64,000 nucleotides of DNA from Luzula sylvatica (lineage: Eukaryota; Streptophyta; Magnoliopsida; Poales; Juncaceae): the NCBI GenBank assembly GCA_946800325.1, contig OX326957.1, positions 51,393,798-51,457,797 on the forward strand, read 5' to 3'. The notes beneath the pieces are model-generated. The model was not told where the DNA came from. It made no database searches and saw nothing but the letters and a program-made list of their open reading frames with translations. Position 1 is the stretch's first letter, and each line of letters begins with the position of its first letter. A program made the translations under genes and the position numbers. Below are positions 1-15,300 of this stretch, piece by piece.

Positions 1-360
1 TTTGTGAAATTTTGTGAAAAGTTATGTAGTAAAAGATACGATACAAATGATCTAAAAACACGTTATTTGAACTTCTCAAAGCGTTAAAATCTTGTTTTGA
101 ATCTAAAAACAAACTTTCTTAGTGTTTCTGAAATTTGGTGAAAATTTATGTAGTAAAAGATACGATACAAATGATCTAAAAACATGTTATTTGAACTCCT
201 CAAAGCATTAAAATCTTGTTTTGAATCGAAAAACAAACTTTCTTAGTGTTTGTGAAATTGGGTGAAAAGTTATGTAGTAAAAGATACGATACAAATGATC
301 TAAAAACACGTTATTTGAACTCCTCAAAGCGTTAAAATCTTGTTTTGAATCGAAAAACAA
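1..360 (-). repeat. 124-bp satellite, inverted segment
   Basis: About three satellite monomers in reverse orientation relative to the rest of the array. The reverse-complement hallmarks are visible: 'gtgaaaagttatgtagtaaa', 'gatacaaatgatctaaaaac' and 'gttaaaatcttgttttgaat', each recurring at about 124-bp spacing. The segment runs off the left edge, so its length is unknown. It ends at 360/361, where the direct orientation begins in the middle of a monomer. Confidence 0.95.
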
Positions 361-779
361 ATCGTATCTTTTAGTACATAACTTTTCACCAAATTTCTCA
401 AACACTAAGAAAGTTTGTGTTTCGATTTCAAAACAAGATTTTAACACTTTGAGAAGTTCAAATAACGTGTTTTTAGATCATTTGTATCGTATCTTTTACT
501 ACATAACTTTTTACCAAATTTCACTAACGCTAAGAAAGTTTGTTTTTCGATTCAAAACAAGATTTTAACGCTTTGAGGAGTTCAAATAACGTGGTTTAAG
601 ATCATTTGTATCGTATCTTTTACTACATAACTTTTCACCAAATTTTACAAACACTAAGAAAGTTTGTGTTTCGATTCAAAACAAGCTTTTAACGCTTTGA
701 GGAGCTCAAATAATGTGTTTTTAGATCATTTGTATCGTATCTTTTACTACATAACTTTTCACCAAATTTCACAAATACT
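361..779 (+). repeat. 124-bp satellite, rearranged start of the direct array
   Basis: Direct-orientation monomers starting mid-monomer at the strand switch. This is not a simple piece of the 4,988-bp unit. Roughly 401-640 resembles 2,440-2,680 (shared variants 'actaacgctaag' and 'cgtggtttaagatc'), while 650-780 resembles about 4,310-4,440 (shared 'acaagcttttaacg' and 'aggagctcaaat'). It is therefore a spliced, internally deleted version of the block A unit. Confidence 0.85.
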
Positions 780-2400
780 AAGAAAGTTTGTTTTTCGATT
801 CAAAACAAGATTTTAACGCTTTCAGGAGTTTAAACAACGTGTTTTTAGATCCTTTGTATCTTATCTTTTACTACCTAACTTTTCATCAAATTTCACAAAC
901 ACTAAGAAAGTTTCTTTTTTGATTCAAAACAACATTTTAACGCTTTGAGGAGTTCAAATAACGTGTTTTTACATCATTTGTATAGTATCTTTTACTACAT
1001 AAATTTTCACCAAATTTCACGAACACTAAGAAAATTTGTTTTTCGATTCAAAACAAGATTTTAACACTTTGAGGAGTTCAAATAACGTGTTTTTAGATCA
1101 TTTGTATCGTATCTTTTACTACATAACTTTTCACCAAATTTTACAAACACTAAGAAAGTTTGTTTTTCGATTCAAAACAAGATTATAACGCTTTGAGGAG
1201 TTCAAATAACGTGTTTTTAGATCATTTGTATCGTGTCTTTTACTACATAACTTTTCACCAAATTTCACAAACACTAAGAACTTTTGTTTTTCGATTCAAA
1301 ACAAGATTTTAACGCTTTGAAGAGTTCAAATATCGTGTTTTTAGATCATTTGTATCGTATCTTTTACTACATAACTTTTCACCAAATTTCACAAACACTA
1401 AGAATGTTTGCTTTTCGATTCAAAACAAGATTTTAACGCTTTCCGGAGTTCAAATAACGTGTTTTTAGATCATTTATATCGTATCTTTTAGTACAAAACT
1501 TTTCAACAAATTTCACAAACACTAACAAAGTTTGTGTTTCGATTTCAAAACAAGATTTTCACGCTTTGAGAAGTTCAAATAACGTGTTTTTAGATCATTT
1601 GTATCGTATCTTTTACTACATAACTTTTAACCAAATTTCACAAACACTAAGAAAGTTTGTTTTTCGATTCAAAACAAGATTTTAACGCTTTGAGGAGCTC
1701 AAATAACTTGTTTTTAGATCATTTGTATCGTATCTTTTACTACATAACTTTTCACCAAATTTCACAAACACTAAGAAAGTTTGTTTTTCGATTCACAACA
1801 GGATTTAAACGCTTTGAGGAGTTCAAAATAACGTGTTTGTAGATCATTTGTATGGTATCTTTTACTACATAACTTTTCACCAAATTTCACAAACACTAAG
1901 AAAGTTTGTTTTTCGATTCAAAACAGGATTTTAAAGCTTTGAGGAGTTCAAATAACGTGTTTTTAGATCATTTGTATTGTATATTTTACTACATAACTTT
2001 TCACCAAATTTTACAAACACTAAGAAAGTTTGTTTTTCGATTCAAAACAGGATTTTAACGCTTTGAGCAGTTCAAAATAACGTGTTTTTAGATCATTTGT
2101 ATTGTATCTTTTACTACATAACTTTTCACCAAATTTTACAAACACTAAGATAGTTTGTTTTTCGTCTTTTACTACGTAACATTTCACCAAATTGTACAAA
2201 CACAAAGAAAGTTTTCTTTTCGATTCAAAACAAGATTTTAACGCTATGAGGAATTCAAATAACGTGTTTATAGATCATTTGTATCGTATCTTTTAGTACA
2301 TAACTTTTCATCAAATTTCACAAACACTAATAAATTTTGTTTTTCGATTCAAAACAAGATTTTAACGCTTTGAGGTGTTCAAATATCATGTTTTTAGATC
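780..2400 (+). repeat. Satellite HOR block A, partial unit
   Basis: This stretch matches 5,768-7,388 monomer for monomer at an offset of 4,988 bp, including rare variants such as 'tcgtgtcttttactac' and 'aagaatgtttgcttttcg'. It also shares the truncated monomer near 2,160, where 'ttcg' runs directly into 'tcttttactac'. It is the right-hand part of a higher-order unit whose left part is missing or rearranged. Confidence 0.9.
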
Positions 2401-5400
2401 ATTTCCATAACTAAGAAAGTTTGTGTTTCGATTTCACAAACACTAAGAAAGTTTGTGTTTCGATTTCAAAACAAGATTTTAACGCTTTGAGAAGTTCAAA
2501 TAACGTGTTTTTTGATCATTTGTATCGTATCTTTTACTACATAACTTTTTACCAAATTTCACTAACGCTAAGAAAGTTTGTTTTTCGATTCAAAACAAAA
2601 TTTTAACGCTTTGAGGAGTTCAAATAACGTGGTTTAAGATCATTTGTATCGTATCTTTTACTACATAAGTTTTCACCAAATTTCACAAACACTAAGAAAG
2701 TTTGTTTTTCGATTCAAAACAAGATTTTAACGCTTTCAGGAGTTTAAACAACGTGTTTTTAGATCCTTTGTATCTTTTCTTTTACTACCTAACTTTTCAT
2801 CAAATTTCACAAACACTAAGAAAGTTTCTTTTTGGATTCAAAACAACATTTTAACGCTTTGAGGAGTTCAAATAACGTGTTTTTACATCATTTGTATCGT
2901 ATCTTTTACTACATAAATTTTCATCAAATTTCACAAACACTAAGAAAGTTTCTTTTTCGATTCAAAACAACAATTTTAACGTTTTGAGGAGTTCAAATAA
3001 CGTGTTTTGCATCATTTGTATCGTATCTTTTACTACATAAATTTTCACCAAATTTAACGAACACTAAGAAAGTTCGTTTTTCGATTCAAAACAAGATTTT
3101 AACGCTTTCAGGAGTTCAAATAACGTGTTTTTAGATCATTTGTATCGTATCTTTTACTACATAACTTTTCACCAAATTTCACAAACACTAAGAAAGTTTG
3201 TTTTTCGATTCAAAACATGTTTTTAACGCTTTGAGGAGTTCAAATAACGTGTTTTTTGATCATTTGTATCGTATATTTTACTACATAACTTTTCACCAAA
3301 TTTCACAAACACTAAGAAAGTTTGTTTTTCGATTTCAAAACAAGATTTTAACGCTTTGAGGAGTTCACATAACGTGTTTTTAGATCATTTGTATCGTATC
3401 TTTTACTACATAACTTTTCACCAAATTTCACAAACACTAAGAAAGTTTGTTTTTCGATTCAAAACAAGATTTTAATGCTTTGAGGAATTCAAATAACGTG
3501 GTTTAAGACCATTTGTATCGTATCTTTTACTACATAACTTTTCACCAAATTTCACAAACACTAAGAAAGTTTGTTTTTCGATTCAAAACAAGATTTTAAC
3601 GCTTTGAGGAGTTCAAATAACGTGTTTTAAGATCATTTGTATCGTATCGTTTACTACATAACTTTTCACCAACTTTCAGAAACATTAAGAAAGTTTGTTT
3701 TTCGATTCAAAACAAGATTTTAAAGCTTTGAGCAGTTTAAATAACGTGTTTTTAGATCGGTTGTATCGTATCTTTTACTACATACATAACTTTTCACCAA
3801 ATTTCACAAACACTAAGAAAGTTTATTTTTCAATTCAAAACAAGATTTTAACGCTTTGAGGAGTTCAAATAATGTGTTTTTAGATCATTTGTATCGTATC
3901 TTTTACATAACTTTTCACCAAATTTCAGAAACACTAATAAAGTTTGTTTTTCGATTCAAAACAAGATTTTAACGCTTTGAGGAGTTCAAAAAACGTGTTT
4001 TTAGATCATTTATATCGTATCTTTTCGTACATAACTTTTCACCAAATTTCACAAACACTAAGAAAGTTTGTGTTTCGTTTTCAAAACAAGATTTTAACGC
4101 TTTGATGAGTTCAAATAACTTGTTTTTACATCATTTGTATCGTATCTTTTACTACATAAATTTTCACCAAATTTCACGAACACTAAGAAAATTTGTTTTT
4201 CGATTCAAAACAAGATTTTAACGCTTTGAGTAGTTCAAATAACGTGTTTTTAGATCATTTGTATCGTATCTTTTACTACATAACTTTTCACCAAATTTCA
4301 CGAACACTAAGAAAGTTTGTGTTTCGATTCAAAACAAGCTTTTAACGCTTTGAGGAGCTCAAATAACATGTTTTTAGATCATTTGTATCGTATCTTTTAC
4401 TACATAACTTTTCACCAAATTTCACAAATACTAAGAAAGTTTGTTTTTCGATTCAAAACAAGATTTTAACGCTTTCAGGAGTTTAAACAACGTGTTTTTA
4501 GATCCTTTGTATCTTATCTTTAACTACCTAACTTTTCACCAAATTTCACGAACACTAAGAAAGTTTGTGTTTCGATTCAAAACAAGCTTTTAACGCTTTG
4601 AGGAGTTCAAATAACGTGTTTTTACATCATTTGTATCGTATCTTTTACTACATAACTTTTCACCAAATTTCACGAATACTAAGAAAGTTTGTTTTTCGAT
4701 TCAAAACAAGATTTTAACGCTTTCAGGAGTTTAAACAACGTGTTTTTAGATCCTTTGTATCTTATCTTTTACTACCTAACTTTTCATCAAATTTCACAAA
4801 CACTCAGAAAGTTTCTTTTTTGATTCAAAACAACATTTTAACGCTTTGAGGAGTTCAAATAACGTGTTTTTAAATCATTTGTATAGTATCTTTTACTACA
4901 TAAATTTTAACCAAATTTCACGAACACTAAGAAAATTTGTTTTTCGATTCAAAACAAGATTTTAACACTTTGAGGAGTTCAAATAACGTGTTTTTAGATC
5001 ATTTGTATCGTATCTTTTAGTACATAACTTTTCACCAAATTTCACAAACACTAAGAAAGTTTGTTTTTCGATTCAAATAACATGTTTTTAGATCATTTGT
5101 ATCGTATCTTTTACTACATAACTTTTCACCAAATTTCACAAACACTAAGAAAGTTTGTTTTTCCATTCACAACAGGATTTTAACGCTTTGAGGAGTTCAA
5201 AATAACGTGTTTGTAGATCATTTGTATGGTATCTTTTACAACATAACTTTTCACCAAATTTCACAAACACTAAGAAAGTTTGTTTTTCGATTCAAAACAG
5301 GATTTTAAAGCTTTGAGGAGTTCAAATAACGTGTTTTTAGATCATTTGTATGGTATATTTTACTACATAACTTTTCACCAAATTTTACAAACACTAAGAA

Positions 5401-7388
5401 AGTTTGTTTTTCGATTCAAAACAAGATTTTAACGCTATGAGGAATTCAAATAACGTGTTTTTAGATTATTTGTATCGTATCTTTTAGTACATAACTTTTC
5501 ATCAAATTTCACAAACACTAAGAAATTTTGTTTTTCGATTCAAAACAAGATTTTAACGCTTTGAGGTGTTCAAATATCATGTTTTTAGATCATTTCAATC
5601 GTATCTTTTACTACATAACTTTTCACCGAATTTCACAAACACTAAGAAAGTTTGTTTTTCGATTCAAAACAGGATTTTAAAGCTTTGAGGAGTTCAAATA
5701 ACGTGTTTTTAGATCATTTGTATGGTATATTTTACTACATAACTTTTCACCAAATTTTACAAACACTAAGAAAGTTTGTTTTTCGATTCAAAACAAGATT
5801 TTAACGCTTTCAGGAGTTTAAACAACGTGTTTTTAGATCCTTTGTATCTTATCTTTAACTACCTAACTTTTCATCAAATTTCACAAACACTAAGAAAGTT
5901 TCTTTTTTGATTCAAAACAACATTTTAACGCTTTGAGGAGTTCAAATAACGTGTTTTTACATCATTTGTATCGTATCTTTTACTACATAAATTTTCACCA
6001 AATTTCACGAACACTAAGAAAATTTGTTTTTCGATTCAAAACAAGATTTTAACACTTTGAGGAGTTCAAATAACGTGTTTTTAGATCATTTGTATCGTAT
6101 CTTTTACTACATAACTTTTCACCAAATTTTACAAACACTAAGAAAGTTTGTTTTTCGATTCAAAACAAGATTATAACGCTTTGAGGAGTTCAAATAACGT
6201 GTTTTTAGATCATTTGTATCGTGTCTTTTACTACATAACTTTTCACCAAATTTCACAAACACTAAGAACTTTTGTTTTTCGATTCAAAACAAGATTTTAA
6301 CGCTTTGAAGAGTTCAAATATCGTGTTTTTAGATCATTTGTATCGTATCTTTTACTACATAACTTTTCACCAAATTTCACAAACACTAAGAATGTTTGCT
6401 TTTCGATTCAAAACAAGATTTTAACGCTTTCCGGAGTTCAAATAACGTGTTTTTAGATCATTTATATCGTATCTTTTAGTACATAACTTTTCAACAAATT
6501 TCACAAACACTAAAAAAGTTTGTGTTTCGATTTCAAAACAAGATTTTCACGCTTTGAGAAGTTCAAATAACGTGTTTTTAGATCATTTGTATCGTATCTT
6601 TTACTACATAACTTTTAACCAAATTTCACAAACACTAAGAAAGTTTGTTTTTCGATTCAAAACAAGATTTTAACGCTTTGAGGAGCTCAAATAACTTGTT
6701 TTTAGATCATTTGTATCGTATCTTTTACTACATAACTTTTCACCAAATTTCACAAACACTAAGAAAGTTTGTTTTTCGATTCACAACAGGATTTAAACGC
6801 TTTGAGGAGTTCAAAATAACGTGTTTGTAGATCATTTGTATGGTATCTTTTACTACATAACTTTTCACCAAATTTCACAAACACTAAGAAAGTTTGTTTT
6901 TCGATTCAAAACAGGATTTTAAAGCTTTGAGGAGTTCAAATAACGTGTTTTTAGATCATTTGTATTGTATATTTTACTACATAACTTTTCACCAAATTTT
7001 ACAAACACTAAGAAAGTTTGTTTTTCGATTCAAAACAGGATTTTAACGCTTTGAGCAGTTCAAAATAACGTGTTTTTAGATCATTTGTATTGTATCTTTT
7101 ACTACATAACTTTTCACCAAATTTTACAAACACTAAGATAGTTTGTTTTTCGTCTTTTACTACGTAACATTTCACCAAATTGTACAAACACAAAGAAAGT
7201 TTTCTTTTCGATTCAAAACAAGATTTTAACGCTATGAGGAATTCAAATAACGTGTTTATAGATCATTTGTATCGTATCTTTTAGTACATAACTTTTCATC
7301 AAATTTCACAAACACTAATAAATTTTGTTTTTCGATTCAAAACAAGATTTTAACGCTTTGAGGTGTTCAAATATCATGTTTTTAGATC
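2401..7388 (+). repeat. Satellite HOR block A, unit 1 (4,988 bp)
   Basis: This is the reference higher-order unit, opened at the anchor 'atttccataactaagaaag', which occurs once per unit. The basic monomer is 124 bp, about 72% A+T, with conserved blocks 'gatcatttgtatcgtatc', 'actacataacttttcacc', 'cacaaacactaagaaagttt' and 'cgctttgaggagttcaaat'. Most monomers within a unit carry their own substitutions, so they differ from one another far more than the same monomer differs between units. The unit holds about 40 monomers, some truncated, for example near 5,070 where about 30 bp are missing. No coding capacity. Confidence 0.95.
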
Positions 7389-10300
7389 ATTTCCATAACT
7401 AAGAAAGTTTGTGTTTCGATTTCACAAACACTAAGAAAGTTTGTGTTTCGATTTCAAAACAAGATTTTAACGCTTTGAGAAGTTCAAATAACGTGTTTTT
7501 TGATCATTTGTATCGTATCTTTTACTACATAACTTTTTACCAAATTTCACTAACGCTAAGAAAGTTTGTTTTTCGATTCAAAACAAAATTTTAACGCTTT
7601 GAGGAGTTCAAATAACGTGGTTTAAGATCATTTGTATCGTATCTTTTACTACATAAGTTTTCACCAAATTTCACAAACACTAAGAAAGTTTGTTTTTCGA
7701 TTCAAAACAAGATTTTAACGCTTTCAGGAGTTTAAACAACGTGTTTTTAGATCCTTTGTATCTTTTCTTTTACTACCTAACTTTTCATCAAATTTCACAA
7801 ACACTAAGAAAGTTTCTTTTTGGATTCAAAACAACATTTTAACGCTTTGAGGAGTTCAAATAACGTGTTTTTACATCATTTGTATCGTATCTTTTACTAC
7901 ATAAATTTTCATCAAATTTCACAAACACTAAGAAAGTTTCTTTTTCGATTCAAAACAACAATTTTAACGTTTTGAGGAGTTCAAATAACGTGTTTTGCAT
8001 CATTTGTATCGTATCTTTTACTACATAAATTTTCACCAAATTTAACGAACACTAAGAAAGTTCGTTTTTCGATTCAAAACAAGATTTTAACGCTTTCAGG
8101 AGTTCAAATAACGTGTTTTTAGATCATTTGTATCGTATCTTTTACTACATAACTTTTCACCAAATTTCACAAACACTAAGAAAGTTTGTTTTTCGATTCA
8201 AAACATGTTTTTAACGCTTTGAGGAGTTCAAATAACGTGTTTTTTGATCATTTGTATCGTATATTTTACTACATAACTTTTCACCAAATTTCACAAACAC
8301 TAAGAAAGTTTGTTTTTCGATTTCAAAACAAGATTTTAACGCTTTGAGGAGTTCACATAACGTGTTTTTAGATCATTTGTATCGTATCTTTTACTACATA
8401 ACTTTTCACCAAATTTCACAAACACTAAGAAAGTTTGTTTTTCGATTCAAAACAAGATTTTAATGCTTTGAGGAATTCAAATAACGTGGTTTAAGACCAT
8501 TTGTATCGTATCTTTTACTACATAACTTTTCACCAAATTTCACAAACACTAAGAAAGTTTGTTTTTCGATTCAAAACAAGATTTTAACGCTTTGAGGAGT
8601 TCAAATAACGTGTTTTAAGATCATTTGTATCGTATCGTTTACTACATAACTTTTCACCAACTTTCAGAAACATTAAGAAAGTTTGTTTTTCGATTCAAAA
8701 CAAGATTTTAAAGCTTTGAGCAGTTTAAATAACGTGTTTTTAGATCGGTTGTATCGTATCTTTTACTACATACATAACTTTTCACCAAATTTCACAAACA
8801 CTAAGAAAGTTTATTTTTCAATTCAAAACAAGATTTTAACGCTTTGAGGAGTTCAAATAATGTGTTTTTAGATCATTTGTATCGTATCTTTTACATAACT
8901 TTTCACCAAATTTCAGAAACACTAATAAAGTTTGTTTTTCGATTCAAAACAAGATTTTAACGCTTTGAGGAGTTCAAAAAACGTGTTTTTAGATCATTTA
9001 TATCGTATCTTTTCGTACATAACTTTTCACCAAATTTCACAAACACTAAGAAAGTTTGTGTTTCGTTTTCAAAACAAGATTTTAACGCTTTGATGAGTTC
9101 AAATAACTTGTTTTTACATCATTTGTATCGTATCTTTTACTACATAAATTTTCACCAAATTTCACGAACACTAAGAAAATTTGTTTTTCGATTCAAAACA
9201 AGATTTTAACGCTTTGAGTAGTTCAAATAACGTGTTTTTAGATCATTTGTATCGTATCTTTTACTACATAACTTTTCACCAAATTTCACGAACACTAAGA
9301 AAGTTTGTGTTTCGATTCAAAACAAGCTTTTAACGCTTTGAGGAGCTCAAATAACATGTTTTTAGATCATTTGTATCGTATCTTTTACTACATAACTTTT
9401 CACCAAATTTCACAAATACTAAGAAAGTTTGTTTTTCGATTCAAAACAAGATTTTAACGCTTTCAGGAGTTTAAACAACGTGTTTTTAGATCCTTTGTAT
9501 CTTATCTTTAACTACCTAACTTTTCACCAAATTTCACGAACACTAAGAAAGTTTGTGTTTCGATTCAAAACAAGCTTTTAACGCTTTGAGGAGTTCAAAT
9601 AACGTGTTTTTACATCATTTGTATCGTATCTTTTACTACATAACTTTTCACCAAATTTCACGAATACTAAGAAAGTTTGTTTTTCGATTCAAAACAAGAT
9701 TTTAACGCTTTCAGGAGTTTAAACAACGTGTTTTTAGATCCTTTGTATCTTATCTTTTACTACCTAACTTTTCATCAAATTTCACAAACACTCAGAAAGT
9801 TTCTTTTTTGATTCAAAACAACATTTTAACGCTTTGAGGAGTTCAAATAACGTGTTTTTACATCATTTGTATAGTATCTTTTACTACATAAATTTTAACC
9901 AAATTTCACGAACACTAAGAAAATTTGTTTTTCGATTCAAAACAAGATTTTAACACTTTGAGGAGTTCAAATAACGTGTTTTTAGATCATTTGTATCGTA
10001 TCTTTTAGTACATAACTTTTCACCAAATTTCACAAACACTAAGAAAGTTTGTTTTTCGATTCAAATAACATGTTTTTAGATCATTTGTATCGTATCTTTT
10101 ACTACATAACTTTTCACCAAATTTCACAAACACTAAGAAAGTTTGTTTTTCCATTCACAACAGGATTTTAACGCTTTGAGGAGTTCAAAATAACGTGTTT
10201 GTAGATCATTTGTATGGTATCTTTTACAACATAACTTTTCACCAAATTTCACAAACACTAAGAAAGTTTGTTTTTCGATTCAAAACAGGATTTTAAAGCT

Positions 10301-12376
10301 TTGAGGAGTTCAAATAACGTGTTTTTAGATCATTTGTATGGTATATTTTACTACATAACTTTTCACCAAATTTTACAAACACTAAGAAAGTTTGTTTTTC
10401 GATTCAAAACAAGATTTTAACGCTATGAGGAATTCAAATAACGTGTTTTTAGATTATTTGTATCGTATCTTTTAGTACATAACTTTTCATCAAATTTCAC
10501 AAACACTAAGAAATTTTGTTTTTCGATTCAAAACAAGATTTTAACGCTTTGAGGTGTTCAAATATCATGTTTTTAGATCATTTCAATCGTATCTTTTACT
10601 ACATAACTTTTCACCGAATTTCACAAACACTAAGAAAGTTTGTTTTTCGATTCAAAACAGGATTTTAAAGCTTTGAGGAGTTCAAATAACGTGTTTTTAG
10701 ATCATTTGTATGGTATATTTTACTACATAACTTTTCACCAAATTTTACAAACACTAAGAAAGTTTGTTTTTCGATTCAAAACAAGATTTTAACGCTTTCA
10801 GGAGTTTAAACAACGTGTTTTTAGATCCTTTGTATCTTATCTTTAACTACCTAACTTTTCATCAAATTTCACAAACACTAAGAAAGTTTCTTTTTTGATT
10901 CAAAACAACATTTTAACGCTTTGAGGAGTTCAAATAACGTGTTTTTACATCATTTGTATCGTATCTTTTACTACATAAATTTTCACCAAATTTCACGAAC
11001 ACTAAGAAAATTTGTTTTTCGATTCAAAACAAGATTTTAATACTTTGAGGAGTTCAAATAACGTGTTTTTAGATCATTTGTATCGTATCTTTTACTACAT
11101 AACTTTTCACCAAATTTTACAAACACTAAGAAAGTTTGTTTTTCGATTCAAAACAAGATTATAACGCTTTGAGGAGTTCAAATAACGTGTTTTTAGATCA
11201 TTTGTATCGTGTCTTTTACTACATAACTTTTCACCAAATTTCACAAACACTAAGAACTTTTGTTTTTCGATTCAAAACAAGATTTTAACGCTTTGAAGAG
11301 TTCAAATATCGTGTTTTTAGATCATTTGTATCGTATCTTTTACTACATAACTTTTCACCAAATTTCACAAACACTAAGAATGTTTGCTTTTCGATTCAAA
11401 ACAAGATTTTAACGCTTTCCGGAGTTCAAATAACGTGTTTTTAGATCATTTATATCGTATCTTTTAGTACATAACTTTTCAACAAATTTCACAAACACTA
11501 AAAAAGTTTGTGTTTCGATTTCAAAACAAGATTTTCACGCTTTGAGAAGTTCAAATAACGTGTTTTTAGATCATTTGTATCGTATCTTTTACTACATAAC
11601 TTTTAACCAAATTTCACAAACACTAAGAAAGTTTGTTTTTCGATTCAAAACAAGATTTTAACGCTTTGAGGAGCTCAAATAACTTGTTTTTAGATCATTT
11701 GTATCGTATCTTTTACTACATAACTTTTCACCAAATTTCACAAACACTAAGAAAGTTTGTTTTTCGATTCACAACAGGATTTAAACGCTTTGAGGAGTTC
11801 AAAATAACGTGTTTGTAGATCATTTGTATGGTATCTTTTACTACATAACTTTTCACCAAATTTCACAAACACTAAGAAAGTTTGTTTTTCGATTCAAAAC
11901 AGGATTTTAAAGCTTTGAGGAGTTCAAATAACGTGTTTTTAGATCATTTGTATTGTATATTTTACTACATAACTTTTCACCAAATTTTACAAACACTAAG
12001 AAAGTTTGTTTTTCGATTCAAAACAGGATTTTAACGCTTTGAGCAGTTCAAAATAACGTGTTTTTAGATCATTTGTATTGTATCTTTTACTACATAACTT
12101 TTCACCAAATTTTACAAACACTAAGATAGTTTGTTTTTCGTCTTTTACTACGTAACATTTCACCAAATTGTACAAACACAAAGAAAGTTTTCTTTTCGAT
12201 TCAAAACAAGATTTTAACGCTATGAGGAATTCAAATAACGTGTTTATAGATCATTTGTATCGTATCTTTTAGTACATAACTTTTCATCAAATTTCACAAA
12301 CACTAATAAATTTTGTTTTTCGATTCAAAACAAGATTTTAACGCTTTGAGGTGTTCAAATATCATGTTTTTAGATC
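7389..12376 (+). repeat. Satellite HOR block A, unit 2 (4,988 bp)
   Basis: Same length and same order of variant monomers as the unit starting at 2,401. Only scattered single-base differences were seen by eye, for example 'taaatcattt' near 4,871 against 'tacatcattt' near 9,860. Near-identity over 5 kb shows recent homogenisation. Confidence 0.95.
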
Positions 12377-15300
12377 ATTTCCATAACTAAGAAAGTTTGT
12401 GTTTCGATTTCACAAACACTAAGAAAGTTTGTGTTTCGATTTCAAAACAAGATTTTAACGCTTTGAGAAGTTCAAATAACGTGTTTTTTGATCATTTGTA
12501 TCGTATCTTTTACTACATAACTTTTTACCAAATTTCACTAACGCTAAGAAAGTTTGTTTTTCGATTCAAAACAAAATTTTAACGCTTTGAGGAGTTCAAA
12601 TAACGTGGTTTAAGATCATTTGTATCGTATCTTTTACTACATAAGTTTTCACCAAATTTCACAAACACTAAGAAAGTTTGTTTTTCGATTCAAAACAAGA
12701 TTTTAACGCTTTCAGGAGTTTAAACAACGTGTTTTTAGATCCTTTGTATCTTTTCTTTTACTACCTAACTTTTCATCAAATTTCACAAACACTAAGAAAG
12801 TTTCTTTTTGGATTCAAAACAACATTTTAACGCTTTGAGGAGTTCAAATAACGTGTTTTTACATCATTTGTATCGTATCTTTTACTACATAAATTTTCAT
12901 CAAATTTCACAAACACTAAGAAAGTTTCTTTTTCGATTCAAAACAACAATTTTAACGTTTTGAGGAGTTCAAATAACGTGTTTTGCATCATTTGTATCGT
13001 ATCTTTTACTACATAAATTTTCACCAAATTTAACGAACACTAAGAAAGTTCGTTTTTCGATTCAAAACAAGATTTTAACGCTTTCAGGAGTTCAAATAAC
13101 GTGTTTTTAGATCATTTGTATCGTATCTTTTACTACATAACTTTTCACCAAATTTCACAAACACTAAGAAAGTTTGTTTTTCGATTCAAAACATGTTTTT
13201 AACGCTTTGAGGAGTTCAAATAACGTGTTTTTTGATCATTTGTATCGTATATTTTACTACATAACTTTTCACCAAATTTCACAAACACTAAGAAAGTTTG
13301 TTTTTCGATTTCAAAACAAGATTTTAACGCTTTGAGGAGTTCACATAACGTGTTTTTAGATCATTTGTATCGTATCTTTTACTACATAACTTTTCACCAA
13401 ATTTCACAAACACTAAGAAAGTTTGTTTTTCGATTCAAAACAAGATTTTAATGCTTTGAGGAATTCAAATAACGTGGTTTAAGATCATTTGTATCGTATC
13501 TTTTACTACATAACTTTTCACCAAATTTCACAAACACTAAGAAAGTTTGTTTTTCGATTCAAAACAAGATTTTAACGCTTTGAGGAGTTCAAATAACGTG
13601 TTTTAAGATCATTTGTATCGTATCGTTTACTACATAACTTTTCACCAACTTTCAGAAACATTAAGAAAGTTTGTTTTTCGATTCAAAACAAGATTTTAAA
13701 GCTTTGAGCAGTTTAAATAACGTGTTTTTAGATCGGTTGTATCGTATCTTTTACTACACACATAACTTTTCACCAAATTTCACAAACACTAAGAAAGTTT
13801 ATTTTTCAATTCAAAACAAGATTTTAACGCTTTGAGGAGTTCAAATAATGTGTTTTTAGATCATTTGTATCGTATCTTTTACATAACTTTTCACCAAATT
13901 TCAGAAACACTAATAAAGTTTGTTTTTCGATTCAAAACAAGATTTTAACGCTTTGAGGAGTTCAAAAAACGTGTTTTTAGATCATTTATATCGTATCTTT
14001 TCGTACATAACTTTTCACCAAATTTCACAAACACTAAGAAAGTTTGTGTTTCGTTTTCAAAACAAGATTTTAACGCTTTGATGAGTTCAAATAACTTGTT
14101 TTTACATCATTTGTATCGTATCTTTTACTACATAAATTTTCACCAAATTTCACGAACACTAAGAAAATTTGTTTTTCGATTCAAAACAAGATTTTAACGC
14201 TTTGAGTAGTTCAAATAACGTGTTTTTAGATCATTTGTATCGTATCTTTTACTACATAACTTTTCACCAAATTTCACGAACACTAAGAAAGTTTGTGTTT
14301 CGATTCAAAACAAGCTTTTAACGCTTTGAGGAGCTCAAATAACATGTTTTTAGATCATTTGTATCGTATCTTTTACTACATAACTTTTCACCAAATTTCA
14401 CAAATACTAAGAAAGTTTGTTTTTCGATTCAAAACAAGATTTTAACGCTTTCAGGAGTTTAAACAACGTGTTTTTAGATCCTTTGTATCTTATCTTTAAC
14501 TACCTAACTTTTCACCAAATTTCACGAACACTAAGAAAGTTTGTGTTTCGATTCAAAACAAGCTTTTAACGCTTTGAGGAGTTCAAATAACGTGTTTTTA
14601 CATCATTTGCATCGTATCTTTTACTACATAACTTTTCACCAAATTTCACGAATACTAAGAAAGTTTGTTTTTCGATTCAAAACAAGATTTTAACGCTTTC
14701 AGGAGTTTAAACAACGTGTTTTTAGATCCTTTGTATCTTATCTTTTACTACCTAACTTTTCATCAAATTTCACAAACACTCAGAAAGTTTCTTTTTTGAT
14801 TCAAAACAACATTTTAACGCTTTGAGCAGTTCAAATAACGTGTTTTTACATCATTTGTATAGTATCTTTTACTACATAAATTTTAACCAAATTTCACGAA
14901 CACTAAGAAAATTTGTTTTTCGATTCAAAACAAGATTTTAACACTTTGAGGAGTTCAAATAACGTGTTTTTAGATCATTTGTATCGTATCTTTTAGTACA
15001 TAACTTTTCACCAAATTTCACAAACACTAAGAAAGTTTGTTTTTCGATTCAAATAACATGTTTTTAGATCATTTGTATCGTATCTTTTACTACATAACTT
15101 TTCACCAAATTTCACAAACACAAAGAAAGTTTGTTTTTCCATTCACAACAGGATTTTAACGCTTTGAGGAGTTCAAAATAACGTGTTTGTAGATCATTTG
15201 TATGGTATCTTTTACAACATAACTTTTCACCAAATTTCACAAACACTAAGAAAGTTTGTTTTTCGATTCAAAACAGGATTTTAAAGCTTTGAGGAGTTCA

